From Opitutaceae bacterium (GTDB lineage: Bacteria; Verrucomicrobiota; Verrucomicrobiia; Opitutales; Opitutaceae): 64,000 nucleotides of DNA. Shown here piece by piece: positions 8,795 to 18,970 of the stretch. The position numbers were made by a program, and so were the translations under genes. Location: positions 186,001 to 250,000 of the forward strand of contig JAIXWF010000011.1 of the NCBI GenBank assembly GCA_027482185.1, read 5' to 3'. The notes beneath the pieces were generated by a model. That model saw only the letters and a list, made by a program, of their open reading frames with translations. It ran no database searches and was not told the origin of the DNA. Each line of letters starts with the position of its first letter. Positions within the stretch are counted from its first letter, which is position 1.

Positions 8795-10125
8795 GAAACG
8801 GACCGCAGCGCCCTTCGCCCCGCTCGCGCGGCTCCGTCCTCATCATCGTGATGTGGATCTGCGTCGGGCTGGTCGCGCTGACGCTCTATTTCGGCCAGTC
8901 GATGACGTCCGAGCTGCGCGCCGCCGACTACCGCGTCGCCGAAATCGGCGCCCGCCAAGCCGCTGCCGGCGGCATGCGCTACGCCGCCTACGTGCTCTCC
9001 CAGTTCGGCACCGAAGGTGCCGTTCCGCGCCCCGAAGACTACCGCGCCGAGGACCTGCCCGTCGGCGACGCCAGCTTCTCGTTCATCGGCCGGGATCACG
9101 ACCAGCCGCCCGCCGCCGAACCGTTCTACGGCCTCGTCGACGAAGCCTCCAAAATCAACCTGAACACCGCGCCCCGCGCGATGCTCGAGCTGCTCCCCAA
9201 CATCACGCCCGAGCTCGTCGACGCCATCGTCGCCTGGCGCTCGCGCAATTCCGCCGACGGCGGCGACAGCACCTACGGCCGCCTCGATCCGCCCCGCACC
9301 AACAAAGCCGGCCCCTTCGAATCCGTCGACGAACTCCGCCTCGTCTACGGCGCCACCCTCGAGCTGCTGCTCGGCGAGGACACCAACCGCAACGGCGTCC
9401 TCGACGACAACGAGAACGACGGCGAGGCCTCCGCGCCGCGCGACAACGCCGACGGCCTCCTCCAGCCCGGCATCCTCGAATACGTCACCGTCCACAGTCG
9501 CGAACCCAACACCCGCGCCAACGGCCAGCGCCGCATCAACATCACCACCGCCCAGAACCGCGGCGCCCTCGCCCCGCTGCTCCAGCAGCGTTTCGGCGCC
9601 GCCCGCGCGGGCCAGATCATCGCCGCCGTCGGCCAGGGCGAACTCCGCAGCGTCGCCGAATTCATGGTCGCCGGCCGCTTCACCGCGGAAGAGTGGCCGC
9701 AGATCCGCACCGAGGTCACCCACAGCAACGGCGCCACCGTCCAGGGCCTCATCAACGTCAACACCGCGAGCGAGACCGTCCTCGCCTGCATCCCCGGCAT
9801 CGGCCCCGAGAACGCCTCCGCCCTCGTCGCCTACCGGCTCCAGCACCCCGACGAACTCACGTCGTTTTTCTGGCTCACGCAGCTGCTCGGCCGCGCCGCC
9901 CTCACCCGCGCCGGCCCGTACCTCACCGACCGCTCGTATCAGTTTTCCGCGGACGTCGCCGCCGTCGGCCGCGCCGGCCGCGGCTTCTGCCGCGAAAAGA
10001 CCATCTTCGACATGACCACCGGCACCCCCCGCATCATTTACCACCAGGACCTGACCGCCTCCGGTTGGGCCCAGGGCGCCGTCGCCCGCCAAACCCGGCG
10101 CGATCCGCAGGAGAACCGCACATGA
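8791..10125 (+). CDS. gspK: Minor pseudopilin GspK
   Basis: Largest minor pseudopilin, capping the pseudopilus tip. Its 444 residues exceed the common ~320-350, mainly through an inserted Asp/Asn-rich loop (EDTNRNGVLDDNENDGE). The leader ends RG/SVLIIVMWICVGLVAL; as usual for GspK, position 5 of the mature chain is hydrophobic rather than Glu. Two helical GspK domains are marked by SKINLNTAPRAMLELLPNI and INVNTASETVLACIPGIG. The Asp-rich loop could bind calcium, by analogy with GspK. It overlaps gspJ and the next gene by 4 bases each. Confidence 0.9.
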   Translation: MRNGPQRPSPRSRGSVLIIVMWICVGLVALTLYFGQSMTSELRAADYRVAEIGARQAAAGGMRYAAYVLSQFGTEGAVPRPEDYRAEDLPVGDASFSFIGRDHDQPPAAEPFYGLVDEASKINLNTAPRAMLELLPNITPELVDAIVAWRSRNSADGGDSTYGRLDPPRTNKAGPFESVDELRLVYGATLELLLGEDTNRNGVLDDNENDGEASAPRDNADGLLQPGILEYVTVHSREPNTRANGQRRINITTAQNRGALAPLLQQRFGAARAGQIIAAVGQGELRSVAEFMVAGRFTAEEWPQIRTEVTHSNGATVQGLINVNTASETVLACIPGIGPENASALVAYRLQHPDELTSFFWLTQLLGRAALTRAGPYLTDRSYQFSADVAAVGRAGRGFCREKTIFDMTTGTPRIIYHQDLTASGWAQGAVARQTRRDPQENRT

Positions 10126-11522
10126 AATGGCCTTCTTCGCCGCGGTTGCCGGCCGTCGTCGGGCTTTCCTTTGCCGACGGCCAGCTCCGCCTCGCCCACG
10201 CCGTCCGCACCAAGGCCGGCGCCGAGATGCTCCGCGCCGCCGCCGCACCGCTCACCATCGACCTGCTTCAGGCCGAACCTGAGCTCGCCGGCCAGGAGCT
10301 GCGCAACCATTTCGAAGCCGCGGGCATCCGGGAAAAACGCTGCGTCGTCGCCCTGCCCTCCGCCTGGATCGTCAGCCAGCACTCCGCGGTGCCCGAGCTT
10401 TCCCCCGAGGACACCGCCAGCCTCCTCCGGCTCGAGGCCGAGAAGGCGTTTCCCTCCGATCCCGACGAGCTGCAAATCGCGCTCTCGCCGCAGCAGGGTT
10501 CCGCTTCCCGCTACGTCACGCAGCTCGCCGTGCGCCTCGACCAGATCGCCCGCCTCGGCGCGGTGCTCAAAGCCGCCGGCCTCCGCCCCGTCAGCTACAC
10601 CGTCGGTCCCGCCGCCCTGCCCGGCGCGGTGCCGCCGGCCGGCGACGGCGTCATGCTCCTGCTTCTCGAGCCCAAGGGTGCCACGCTGCTGGTCTCCGCC
10701 GGCGGCGGCATCGCCGCCTTCCGCACCCTCGAGGCCACGATCGATTCCGAGGCCGGGGAAAACGTGATCAACGCCCGCGCCCTCGCGCGCGAACTGCGCG
10801 TCAGCTTTGAGCAGATTCCTTCCGACCTGCGCACCGAGGTGAAGCGCCTCGTGCTCCGCGGCGAAGACGCCATGGTCCGCTCCCTCGCGGAGAGCCTCGC
10901 GGGCTGGGCGGCCGACGCCGGCCTGCGCCTCGAACCCGGTCTCCTGCCGGTTCGCCCCGTGGCCGAGGAAATCGTCGTCCAGCTTGCCGAGCGCCAGCTG
11001 CGCGACGGCCCGCCCGCGCTCGAGTTCCTCCCCCCGCGCCCGAGCCGCTTTGCGCTGCTCCTCGCCCGCTACAATTCGCGCCGCCTCGCCACCGCCGGCT
11101 TCGCCGCCGCCGCCGCCGCCGTGCTCACCCTCGGCGCTTTCGGCTGGCAGGAATACCGCCGCTGGTCCCTGCGGACCGAGTGGGAAGGCATGGCCGCCCA
11201 GGTCGCCGAGCTCGAAGGCGTGCAGGCCCGGATCCGCGAGTTCCGCCCGTGGTACGACACCGGGTTCCGCGACCTCACCATCATCAAACGCATCGTCGAG
11301 TGCTTCCCGGATTCCGGCAGCGTCAGCGCCAAGTCGCTCGAGATCCACGGCTCCGTCGTCACGATCACCGGCACCGCCCGCGACAACGCCTCGCTGCTCC
11401 GCACCCTCGACCAAGTCCGGCTCCTCAAGGAAGTGCAGGGGCTGAAAATCGAGCAGATCCGCGGTAAAACCCCCGCCCAGTTCACCTTCACGTTCCGCTG
11501 GGTCGGAACCTCCGGCACATGA
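10122..11522 (+). CDS. gspL: T2SS GspL-type protein (PilM-like plus PilN-like)
   Basis: Inner-membrane protein that recruits the GspE ATPase. It has 466 residues. The cytoplasmic part (about 1-310) reads like an actin-like PilM fold (VVGLSFADGQLRLAHA, RCVVALPSAWIV, LRLEAEKAFPSDPDELQIAL). One membrane helix follows near 322-340 (AGFAAAAAAVLTLGAFGW), then a PilN-like periplasmic domain ending VGTSGT. This is the standard GspL plan. GGAG lies about 10 bases upstream of the ATG, one of the few Shine-Dalgarno sequences visible here. Overlaps of 4 bases on both sides place it firmly in the operon. Confidence 0.87.
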   Translation: MKWPSSPRLPAVVGLSFADGQLRLAHAVRTKAGAEMLRAAAAPLTIDLLQAEPELAGQELRNHFEAAGIREKRCVVALPSAWIVSQHSAVPELSPEDTASLLRLEAEKAFPSDPDELQIALSPQQGSASRYVTQLAVRLDQIARLGAVLKAAGLRPVSYTVGPAALPGAVPPAGDGVMLLLLEPKGATLLVSAGGGIAAFRTLEATIDSEAGENVINARALARELRVSFEQIPSDLRTEVKRLVLRGEDAMVRSLAESLAGWAADAGLRLEPGLLPVRPVAEEIVVQLAERQLRDGPPALEFLPPRPSRFALLLARYNSRRLATAGFAAAAAAVLTLGAFGWQEYRRWSLRTEWEGMAAQVAELEGVQARIREFRPWYDTGFRDLTIIKRIVECFPDSGSVSAKSLEIHGSVVTITGTARDNASLLRTLDQVRLLKEVQGLKIEQIRGKTPAQFTFTFRWVGTSGT

Positions 11523-12067
11523 CCCTCACCCCGCAAAACCGCCAGAAGTTCCTCATGATCGCCGCCGGCGCCGGGCTCCTGCTGCTCGTCGCCGAAAGCG
11601 CGATCTTCGGGCCGCTCACCGCCGCCTGGACCAGCCGCAGCGCCGAGATCGCGCGGCTCCAGAAAAATGTGACGGAGGGCCGCGGCATCGTCGAACGCGC
11701 CGACCGCACGCGCCGGCTCTGGGCCGAGATGCAGGCCCAGGCCCTGCCGAAGGACGCCGCCAAATCCGAACAGGACCTCGTCTCCGCCTTCGACCGCTGG
11801 GGCCGCGCCGCCAACGTCGAGCTCGCGTCCATCAAACCGCAGTGGAAACGCGGCTCGAATCCGCGCTACTCGCTGCTCGAGTGCCGGGTCGACGCCACCG
11901 GCTCCCTCGCCACCCTCGCGCGTTTCCTCCACGAGGTCGAACGCTCCCCCCTCGCCCTCCGCGTCGAAGCCGTCGAGCTCACCGCCCGCGACGAATCCGG
12001 CGCGCGGCTCAGCCTCGGCCTCCTCGTCTCCGGCCTCCGCCTCAGCCCCCTCGAAGGCAGACCATGA
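11519..12067 (+). CDS. gspM: T2SS GspM/PilO-like protein
   Basis: Bitopic inner-membrane protein that partners GspL. Its 182 residues begin with a short cytoplasmic tail, then a membrane helix at about 11-30 (FLMIAAGAGLLLLVAESAIF), a coiled-coil-like segment (SRSAEIARLQKNVTEGRGIV) and a small ferredoxin-like periplasmic domain (YSLLECRVDATGSLATLARF...SPLALRVEAVEL). The architecture fits GspM and also PilO; position after gspL favours GspM. It overlaps its neighbours by 4 bases each. Confidence 0.82.
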   Translation: MTLTPQNRQKFLMIAAGAGLLLLVAESAIFGPLTAAWTSRSAEIARLQKNVTEGRGIVERADRTRRLWAEMQAQALPKDAAKSEQDLVSAFDRWGRAANVELASIKPQWKRGSNPRYSLLECRVDATGSLATLARFLHEVERSPLALRVEAVELTARDESGARLSLGLLVSGLRLSPLEGRP

Positions 12068-12891
12068 ACACCTCCCTCGCCCTTCCCTGTCGCCGCGCGC
12101 ATTTTCGGGCCGCCCGCCGGCTCGCCCTCGCCGCCTTCCTCGCCTTCGCCGCGTTCGCGGCGTCCGCCTCCGCCGCCGACACGCCCGCCAAACCGGACAA
12201 GATCGATAAACCCGACAAAATCGACAAGCCGGACAAGATCGAGAAACCGGACAAGATCGACAAGCCGGTGAAGCCCGACCGCGCGGATCGGGTCGAGAAA
12301 TCCGAACGCCGCCGCGAGCGCGACCCCGCCGCCAAACCCGCCCCCGCCGCCGCGGTCGCACCGGCGCCCAAGGCCGCCGCCCCCGCCGCCAGGGCCGGTG
12401 CCCCCGCGGCCCCGCTGCCGCCTTCGAACTTCGAGAACTTCGCCGTCATCCTCGAAAAGAACATCTTCAACCCCGGCCGCGTCGGCCGCGTCCGCGCCGA
12501 CACCGGCGAGCGTCCCGCCCGCGTGGATACCATCAGCCTCGTCGGCACCGTGCGCAACGGCGACGCCCAGGTCGCGCTCTTCGACAGCCCCGACGCCGCC
12601 TTCCGCCGCAACCTGCGCGCCGGCGAATCCGTCGGCGATTTCAAGGTCGCCGATATTTCCGGCGAAGGCGTCGTCCTGCTCCGCGACGAAAAACCGCTTA
12701 CCCTGAAAGTTTCGCACCAGCTCCGCCGGCCCGAAGGCGGCGACTGGACCGTCGTCGCCCCGCCCGCCGAAGTGCCGCCCGCCGGCGGCCTCATTTCCGC
12801 CGCGCCCGCCGCCAGCGTCGAGATTCCCGACAATGCCTCCGAGGTCCTCAAGCGCCTGATGAAGCAGCGCGAGAAACAATTGAAAAAATGA
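12064..12891 (+). CDS. GspC/PilP-like periplasmic link protein with KPDKID repeats
   Basis: Product of 275 residues. A hydrophobic segment at about 20-38 is a signal peptide or anchor ending ASAAD. It is followed by tandem KPDKID/KPDKIE hexapeptides (about 41-70), a basic Ala/Pro-rich linker to about 120, and then a GspC-like homology region: NFAVILEKNIFNPGRVGR, VDTISLVGTVRNGDAQVALF and VADISGEGVVLLRD. In GspC this region binds the N0 domain of the secretin, linking inner and outer membranes. The gene directly precedes the secretin genes, which supports that role. The Lys/Asp repeat probably acts as a charged spacer across the periplasm. Its identity as GspC rather than PilP is not certain. 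Confidence 0.72.
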   Translation: MNTSLALPCRRAHFRAARRLALAAFLAFAAFAASASAADTPAKPDKIDKPDKIDKPDKIEKPDKIDKPVKPDRADRVEKSERRRERDPAAKPAPAAAVAPAPKAAAPAARAGAPAAPLPPSNFENFAVILEKNIFNPGRVGRVRADTGERPARVDTISLVGTVRNGDAQVALFDSPDAAFRRNLRAGESVGDFKVADISGEGVVLLRDEKPLTLKVSHQLRRPEGGDWTVVAPPAEVPPAGGLISAAPAASVEIPDNASEVLKRLMKQREKQLKK

Positions 12892-14195
12892 AAATCCCGA
12901 ACTCCACCCCGCTCCTTTGCCTCGGTCTCGCCCTGCTCGGGCCGGCGCTGCGCGCCCAGGACCCGGCCGCGCCCGCCGCCCCGGCCAAGGACTACGACGC
13001 CATGGCCCGCGCCCTGCTCGCGCAATCGGCCCCGCCGCCGCCCGCCGCGGACGCCACGTTCACCCCCGCGCCGCCCATCGGTCCGCGCGTCGGCGGCGGC
13101 CCCGGCCGCAACCAACCGCCCGAACCCGCGACCCTCCGCTTCAACTTCCGCGGCGCCCCGCTCGACACCGTTCTCAACTACCTGAGCGAGGCCGCCGGCT
13201 ACGTCATCGTCCTCGACACGCCCGTCCGCGGGACGATCGACATGTGGAGCGCCCAGCCGGTCACGCGCTCCGAAGCCGTCCAACTGCTCAACCAGGCCCT
13301 CAACAAACACGGCTACACCGCCACCCTCAAGGGCCGCACGCTCACCGTCGCCTCCAAGGAAGAGGCCCGGAAAAAGAACATCCCGATCCGCACCGGCAAC
13401 GACCCGCGCGAGATCCCCGACAACGCCGAGATGGTCATGCAGATCATCCCCTTGGAACGCATCGACGCCTCCCAGGCCGCCGCCGATCTCGCCACCCTCC
13501 TCCCGAGCAGCGCGACCATCACCGCGAACCAGGACAGCAACTCCCTCGTCGTCACCGACACCCAGAGCAACATCCGCCACATCGTCGAACTGATCTCCGC
13601 CCTCGACGGTTCCGCCGGTTCCGTCGGCGCGATGAAGGTGTTCCAACTCAAGAACGCCGACCCGACCGAGATGGCCACGCTCATCACGAATCTCTTCGGC
13701 ACGCCCACCACCGGCGCCAACCGCGCCGGCGCCGCCGCCTCGCCTTTCGCCGCCTTCGGCGGACCCGGCGGTCCCGGCGCCGCCGCGGCCGCCGCCATCG
13801 CCGCCGCCCGCGGCGGCAACCGCGGCACCACGGGCGGCCGCACCAGCCGCACCGGCACATCGTCCTCCGCCGGCTCCCGCGGCACGCCCGTCGTCGCCGT
13901 CGCCGACCCGCGCACCTACTCCGTCATCGTCACCGCCTCCCGCGAATCCCTCGACGAAATCGGCCAGATCATCGCCCAGCTCGATGCCAGCCCCGCCCGC
14001 AAACAGAAGGTCTTCGTCTACACCCTCGAAAACGGCGACGTGAAGCAGGTCGAGGCCATCCTCCGGAATCTTTTCCAGAGCAGCAACCAGCGCACGACCA
14101 CCAGCCAGCAGGTCGACCCGCTCTCCACCCGCGCCTCCAGCAACTCCCAGGCGAACGGTTCCAACATCACGCTCGGCACCAACGGCGCCCGCTGA
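12888..14195 (+). CDS. gspD: Secretin N-terminal half: N0-N1-N2 and first half of N3
   Basis: Periplasmic half of the T2SS outer-membrane secretin. The product has 435 residues. Signal peptide 1-24 ends LRAQ. N0 (about 84-160) has FNFRGAPLDTVLNYLSEAAG; N1 (about 180-240) has VMQIIPLERIDASQAAADLA; N2 (about 245-370) has MKVFQLKNADPTEMATLITN with a large Gly/Ala-rich loop; then the start of N3 (KVFVYTLENGDVKQVEAILR). It stops in the low-complexity loop of N3. There is no secretin pore domain, which is encoded by the next gene 29 bases on. A single GspD is usually 600-750 residues; the two genes together give 827. Confidence 0.85.
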   Translation: MKIPNSTPLLCLGLALLGPALRAQDPAAPAAPAKDYDAMARALLAQSAPPPPAADATFTPAPPIGPRVGGGPGRNQPPEPATLRFNFRGAPLDTVLNYLSEAAGYVIVLDTPVRGTIDMWSAQPVTRSEAVQLLNQALNKHGYTATLKGRTLTVASKEEARKKNIPIRTGNDPREIPDNAEMVMQIIPLERIDASQAAADLATLLPSSATITANQDSNSLVVTDTQSNIRHIVELISALDGSAGSVGAMKVFQLKNADPTEMATLITNLFGTPTTGANRAGAAASPFAAFGGPGGPGAAAAAAIAAARGGNRGTTGGRTSRTGTSSSAGSRGTPVVAVADPRTYSVIVTASRESLDEIGQIIAQLDASPARKQKVFVYTLENGDVKQVEAILRNLFQSSNQRTTTSQQVDPLSTRASSNSQANGSNITLGTNGAR

Positions 14196-14224
14196 TCCCC
14201 GCCACCCCCAACCGCCGTCCCGCC

Positions 14225-15403
14225 ATGAAACACCTTTCCCGCTCCGCCGCCCTGCGCGGCGCCGCCTTCGCCCTCATCGTCGCCGCCGCCGGCGACCTCG
14301 TCGCCCAGACGCGCCCCGCGACCACCAATCGCAACACCACCAACCGCAACACCAACACCAACGCCAACCGCGCCACCACCGCGACCGGCGGCGGGGGCGG
14401 CGGCGGAGGTTCCTCCGGCGCCAATCGCACTTACGTCAATTCCACGATGATCGGCGACGCCCTCATCACCAGCGACCTCGAGACCCGCCGGCTCATCATC
14501 GTCACCGACGAGGATACCAACGAAAACATCCGCACCATCATCCAGAGCCTCGACAAGCCGAAGCCCCAGGTGCTCATCAACGTCGTCTTCGTCCAGGTCA
14601 CCCACGACAAGGGCCTCGACCTCGGCGCCGAGGTGTCCGTCGCCGGGAGCATCGCCGTCAACCGCGAGGCCTCGGGCCGCGCCCCCGATATCACCTCCAG
14701 CCGCTTCGGCCTCGCCGAGGCCGCCCTAGACCCGACGCGCTACGGCGCCTTCTACCGCGTCCTCGGCCGCGATGTCACCGCCACGATCGCCGCCCTTTCG
14801 TCCGTCAGCAAAACCGAGATCCTCTCCCGGCCCTCGATCATGACCCGCAACAACCAGCAGGCCACGATCATGGTCGGCCAGTCTGTGCCGATCATCACCA
14901 ACTCCCGCGTCAGCGACCAAACCAACTCCACCATCAACACGGTGCAGTACCAGGACATCGGCATCATCCTCCGCGTCACGCCGTTCATCACCCAGGAAGG
15001 CCTCGTCGAGATGATCGTCTCCCCCGAGATCTCGTCCCTCAGCGCGACCACCGTGCCGATCTCCAACACCGTCAGTTCGCCCGTGATCGACAAGCGCTCC
15101 GCCGACACCGTCGTCGTCACCACCAGCGACCAGACCGTCGTCATCGGCGGCCTCATCTCCACCCAGGCCCAGGATCGCGACAGCAAGGTCCCGATCCTCG
15201 GCGACATCCCGATCCTCGGCCAGGCCTTCAAACGGAAGCAGAAGAACGACACGAAGACCGAATTGCTGATTTTCCTGACGCCGCACGTCATCCAGAATCC
15301 CGAGGACCTCGCGAAAGCGTCCGGCATCGAACGCCAGAAACTCGACCTCGCCCCGAAGGCCTTCGAAAAGGCCGACATGGAGCGCTTCATCGGCAAGGAG
15401 TAA
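14225..15403 (+). CDS. gspD: Secretin C-terminal half: end of N3 plus pore domain
   Basis: Outer-membrane channel half of the secretin, 392 residues, with its own signal peptide (about 1-28, ALIVAAAGDLVAQ). An Asn/Thr/Gly-rich stretch follows (about 30-65), then the second half of an N3 domain (SDLETRRLIIVTDEDTNENI, RTIIQSLDKPKPQVLI). The secretin domain comes next: VFVQVTHDKGLDLG, ILSRPSIMTRNNQQATIMVG, QYQDIGIILRVTPFI, and the signature ADTVVVTTSDQTVVIGGLI then KVPILGDIPILGQAF. It presumably assembles with the preceding product into one ring. The start at 14225 is fixed by the signal peptide. Confidence 0.92.
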   Translation: MKHLSRSAALRGAAFALIVAAAGDLVAQTRPATTNRNTTNRNTNTNANRATTATGGGGGGGGSSGANRTYVNSTMIGDALITSDLETRRLIIVTDEDTNENIRTIIQSLDKPKPQVLINVVFVQVTHDKGLDLGAEVSVAGSIAVNREASGRAPDITSSRFGLAEAALDPTRYGAFYRVLGRDVTATIAALSSVSKTEILSRPSIMTRNNQQATIMVGQSVPIITNSRVSDQTNSTINTVQYQDIGIILRVTPFITQEGLVEMIVSPEISSLSATTVPISNTVSSPVIDKRSADTVVVTTSDQTVVIGGLISTQAQDRDSKVPILGDIPILGQAFKRKQKNDTKTELLIFLTPHVIQNPEDLAKASGIERQKLDLAPKAFEKADMERFIGKE

Positions 15404-15475
15404 TCCCGCCCGCGCCGGAATCCGGATCGTATCCCCGATCTGGATGCAGGCGTCTGCGCCTCGCCCCCGACCGGT

Positions 15476-15600
15476 CGCCGCAAAGAAGCGCAGAATCCGC
15501 AAAAGTCCGGCGTGCGCCCCCCTCCAAGACGAGGTCGGGAATTTGCGCGACCGACGCGCTCACCGCCGGCGCCTTGTGCGCTTTCTTGCGGCAAACCCGG
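15476..15600. repeat. Dispersed imperfect palindrome, GCCGCAAAG family (copy A)
   Basis: The left side reads GCCGCAAAGAAGCGCAGAAT followed by CCGCAAAAG; the right side contains TGCGCTTTCTTGCGGC. The two sides are roughly reverse complements. A related element lies at 24522-24709. The similarity was judged by eye. Confidence 0.45.
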
Positions 15601-15753
15601 CCTCGGCACGGGACCTCGTCCTCCGCAATTCAGCGATTCCCTTGCGGTAAGGCTTCGCGCCCAGCTCCGGCCCACCCCCGACCCTCCGTGCCCTCCTCTC
15701 CGCCTCCGTGCCCTCCGTGACCCACGGCCTTCCTTCTTCCTTCTTTCGCCGTC

Positions 15754-15790
15754 CGCCTTTCGCCTTTCCGTTTCCGACTTCCGCCTTTCA
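15754..15790. repeat. Heptamer repeat run, CGCCTTT type
   Basis: About five 7-base units vary around CGCCTTT/CGACTTC. The run is upstream of the kinase gene and is one of several short-period runs in the window. Confidence 0.55.
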
Positions 15791-15825
15791 TCCCGCCGCC
15801 GCCCCGGCATCCTGCCTCCGTCCCC

Positions 15826-17328
15826 ATGCGTTGGCCGTCCGCAACCCGTAGCCGCAGTCTCGGCGTTTACGCCGCGCTCTTTCTTTGCGTCGCGGCCCTC
15901 GGCGGCTGGCAATGGAACGAGCACCGCCGCTTCGCCGAGAACGCCCGCCAGGCCCTGATCAACCGCGGCCGCGACATCACCTCCACCCTCGGCATCGTCG
16001 TCAATTCCCAGCGCCGCTTCGGCTACCTCGTCGTCAAAGACCGCATCGAGTCCGCCCTCAACGCCCTCCTCCACCCCGGCGAACTCGAGTCCATCGCCAT
16101 CCTCAGCGCCACCGGCGAACCCATTGCCAGCGCCGGCCCCGCCGTCGAGATCACCCCCGCCATGATGCGCGGCCCCGGCGTGTATTGGCGCGAGCATGAC
16201 CTCACGCTCATGAACCTGATGGACCTCGGCGTCGGCGGTCCCGGCGCCGCGGGCCCGGCCGAGGAACCCGTCCGCCCCGGCACCTTCGTCGTCACCAATC
16301 CGCGCATGCAAAAGGCGCTGCGCAGCGCCGCCGCCAACCGCGGCGCCGCCAACCGTCCCGCCGCCGAGGGCGCCGAATCCCCGCCTCCCCCCGGCGCCGC
16401 CCCGCGTTTCCCGTTCAGCCGCCCGGCCTGGATGGACCAGGAAGAATACGATTCCATCATCCGCAAACAGGGCGCCCACAGCCTCGTCATCTCGCTCTCC
16501 ACCGCGGAGCTCCGCCGCACCATCCGCGCCGATCTCCTCCTCCGTTCCCTTGTCACCCTCCTCGCCTCCGGCCTCGCCTTCTTCTCCGCCTTCGCCTGGC
16601 GCAACTTCTACCGCAACGCCGAGCTCCGCATCCGCCTCGTCAAGGCCGGCGAGATGAACAGCCACCTCGCGGAAATGAACTTCGCCGCCGCGGGCCTCGC
16701 CCACGAGACGCGCAATCCCCTCAACCTCATCCGCGGCTTCGCCCAGATGATCGCCCTCCAACCCGAAGCCACGCCCAAACTCCGCGCCCACGCCTCCGCC
16801 ATCGTCGAGGAAGCCGACCGCGTCACCGTCCAGCTCAACGAGTTCATCGACTACTCCAAACCCCGCGAGGCCCACTTCGCCCCCGTCGAAGTCGCCAAGC
16901 TCGTCGCCGATGTCGCCCGCACCCTTCTCCCCGACATCGAGGACAAGCAGATCACCGTCGTCCCGCCCGCCGCACCGCTCGCGATCAGCGCGGACGAAGC
17001 CCTCTTCCGCCAGGCCCTCTTCAATCTCCTGCTCAACGCCGTCCAGGCCGTCGCTCCCGGCGGCCGCATCGAGGTCCGCGCCCTCGCGACCGCCGGCGAC
17101 GAAGCCGTGCTCGAAATCGCCGACGACGGCCCCGGCGTCCCCGCAGCCGAACGCGCCAACATCTTCAAACCCTACGTCACGATGCGCGAGAAAGGCGTCG
17201 GCCTCGGCCTCGCCATCGTCCACCAGATCGTCGCCGCCCACCGCTGGGACATCGTCTGCACCGCCAACTCGCCCCGCGGCGCCCTCTTCCGGCTGAGCCA
17301 CCTCAAGCTCGCCGCCCGCCCCGCATGA
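15826..17328 (+). CDS. Membrane sensor histidine kinase (NtrB/AtoS-like)
   Basis: Sensor kinase of 500 residues, likely partner of the sigma-54 regulator downstream. Helix 1 is at about 13-29. The extracytoplasmic sensor (about 30-230) carries Pro/Ala-rich inserts. Helix 2 is near 231-250 (SLVTLLASGLAFFSAFAW). The H-box GLAHETRNPLNLIRGFAQMI has the phospho-acceptor His at 293. The HATPase region shows the N box LFNLLLNAVQAV, G1 DDGPGVP and G2 GVGLGLAIVHQIV. There is no HAMP or PAS domain that I can recognise. The pair is separated from the regulator by 162 bases holding a palindromic repeat. The signal is unknown. Confidence 0.92.
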   Translation: MRWPSATRSRSLGVYAALFLCVAALGGWQWNEHRRFAENARQALINRGRDITSTLGIVVNSQRRFGYLVVKDRIESALNALLHPGELESIAILSATGEPIASAGPAVEITPAMMRGPGVYWREHDLTLMNLMDLGVGGPGAAGPAEEPVRPGTFVVTNPRMQKALRSAAANRGAANRPAAEGAESPPPPGAAPRFPFSRPAWMDQEEYDSIIRKQGAHSLVISLSTAELRRTIRADLLLRSLVTLLASGLAFFSAFAWRNFYRNAELRIRLVKAGEMNSHLAEMNFAAAGLAHETRNPLNLIRGFAQMIALQPEATPKLRAHASAIVEEADRVTVQLNEFIDYSKPREAHFAPVEVAKLVADVARTLLPDIEDKQITVVPPAAPLAISADEALFRQALFNLLLNAVQAVAPGGRIEVRALATAGDEAVLEIADDGPGVPAAERANIFKPYVTMREKGVGLGLAIVHQIVAAHRWDIVCTANSPRGALFRLSHLKLAARPA

Positions 17329-17363
17329 ACACCGCGTCCGCCCCGGCTCAAATGCTGAGTTGG

Positions 17364-17457
17364 GTCACAGAGAACACAGAGGGAGCACAGAGGCCACGGA
17401 GCAAACCGTCTGTCTCACCCTCGGTGCCCTCCGTGTCCGCCTCCGTGAACTCTGTGA
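17364..17457. repeat. Dispersed imperfect palindrome, CACAGAGG/CCTCCGTG family (copy 1)
   Basis: The left half consists of CACAGAGG and CACGGAG words; the right half of CCTCGGTG, CCTCCGTG and CTCTGTG words, their reverse complements. The inner part CCACGGAGCAAACC and the right arm CCTCCGTGAACTCTGTG recur almost unchanged at 27304-27400. Half-copies of the word set occur at 15689-15725 and 44743-44795. It starts 36 bases after the kinase stop. Confidence 0.7.
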
Positions 17458-17490
17458 TCCTCCCCGTCTTCTTTCCGCAATTTATCTAGG

Positions 17491-18863
<1,373 letters not shown>

Positions 18864-18867
<4 letters not shown>

Positions 18868-18889
18868 GGGCGCGCCTCGTGCGCGCCCG
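18864..18889. repeat. GTAGGGGCGCGCC hairpin repeat (copy 1)
   Basis: Perfect 8-bp stem GGGCGCGC / GCGCGCCC around CTCGT. It overlaps the TAG stop of the response regulator. No T-run follows, so it is not a standard intrinsic terminator. A second copy with loop CTCGA is at 19149-19174. Confidence 0.65.
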
Positions 18890-18970
18890 TCCCGCGCCGC
18901 GGAAAAAATTCCGCGCCCCGCGCCGTTTTCCCGTCAAGCCCGCGTATCCGGTGACGTAGTACTCTGTGTC

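Larger units (their letters stand above)
15404..15825. other. Gene-free gap with repeat remnants
   Basis: This 422-base stretch between the secretin and the histidine kinase has no credible gene. It holds a rough palindrome (about 15476-15600) with GCCGCAAAGAAGCGC at one end and GCTTTCTTGCGGC at the other. A run of CCTCCGTG-type nonamers lies at 15689-15725 and a heptamer run of CGCCTTT type at 15754-15790. The kinase start follows 36 bases after the last repeat. Confidence 0.6.

Noticed and set aside
8853-10121. N-terminal 420 codons preceding GspL in the same frame
   Set aside because: Arg/Pro-rich shadow of gspK. The GspL homology starts exactly at the ATG at 10122.
12888-14225. Frameshift or sequencing error explaining the split secretin
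   Set aside because: The first gene ends in a normal stop after a low-complexity tail, and the second begins with a complete signal peptide absent from a single-chain secretin.
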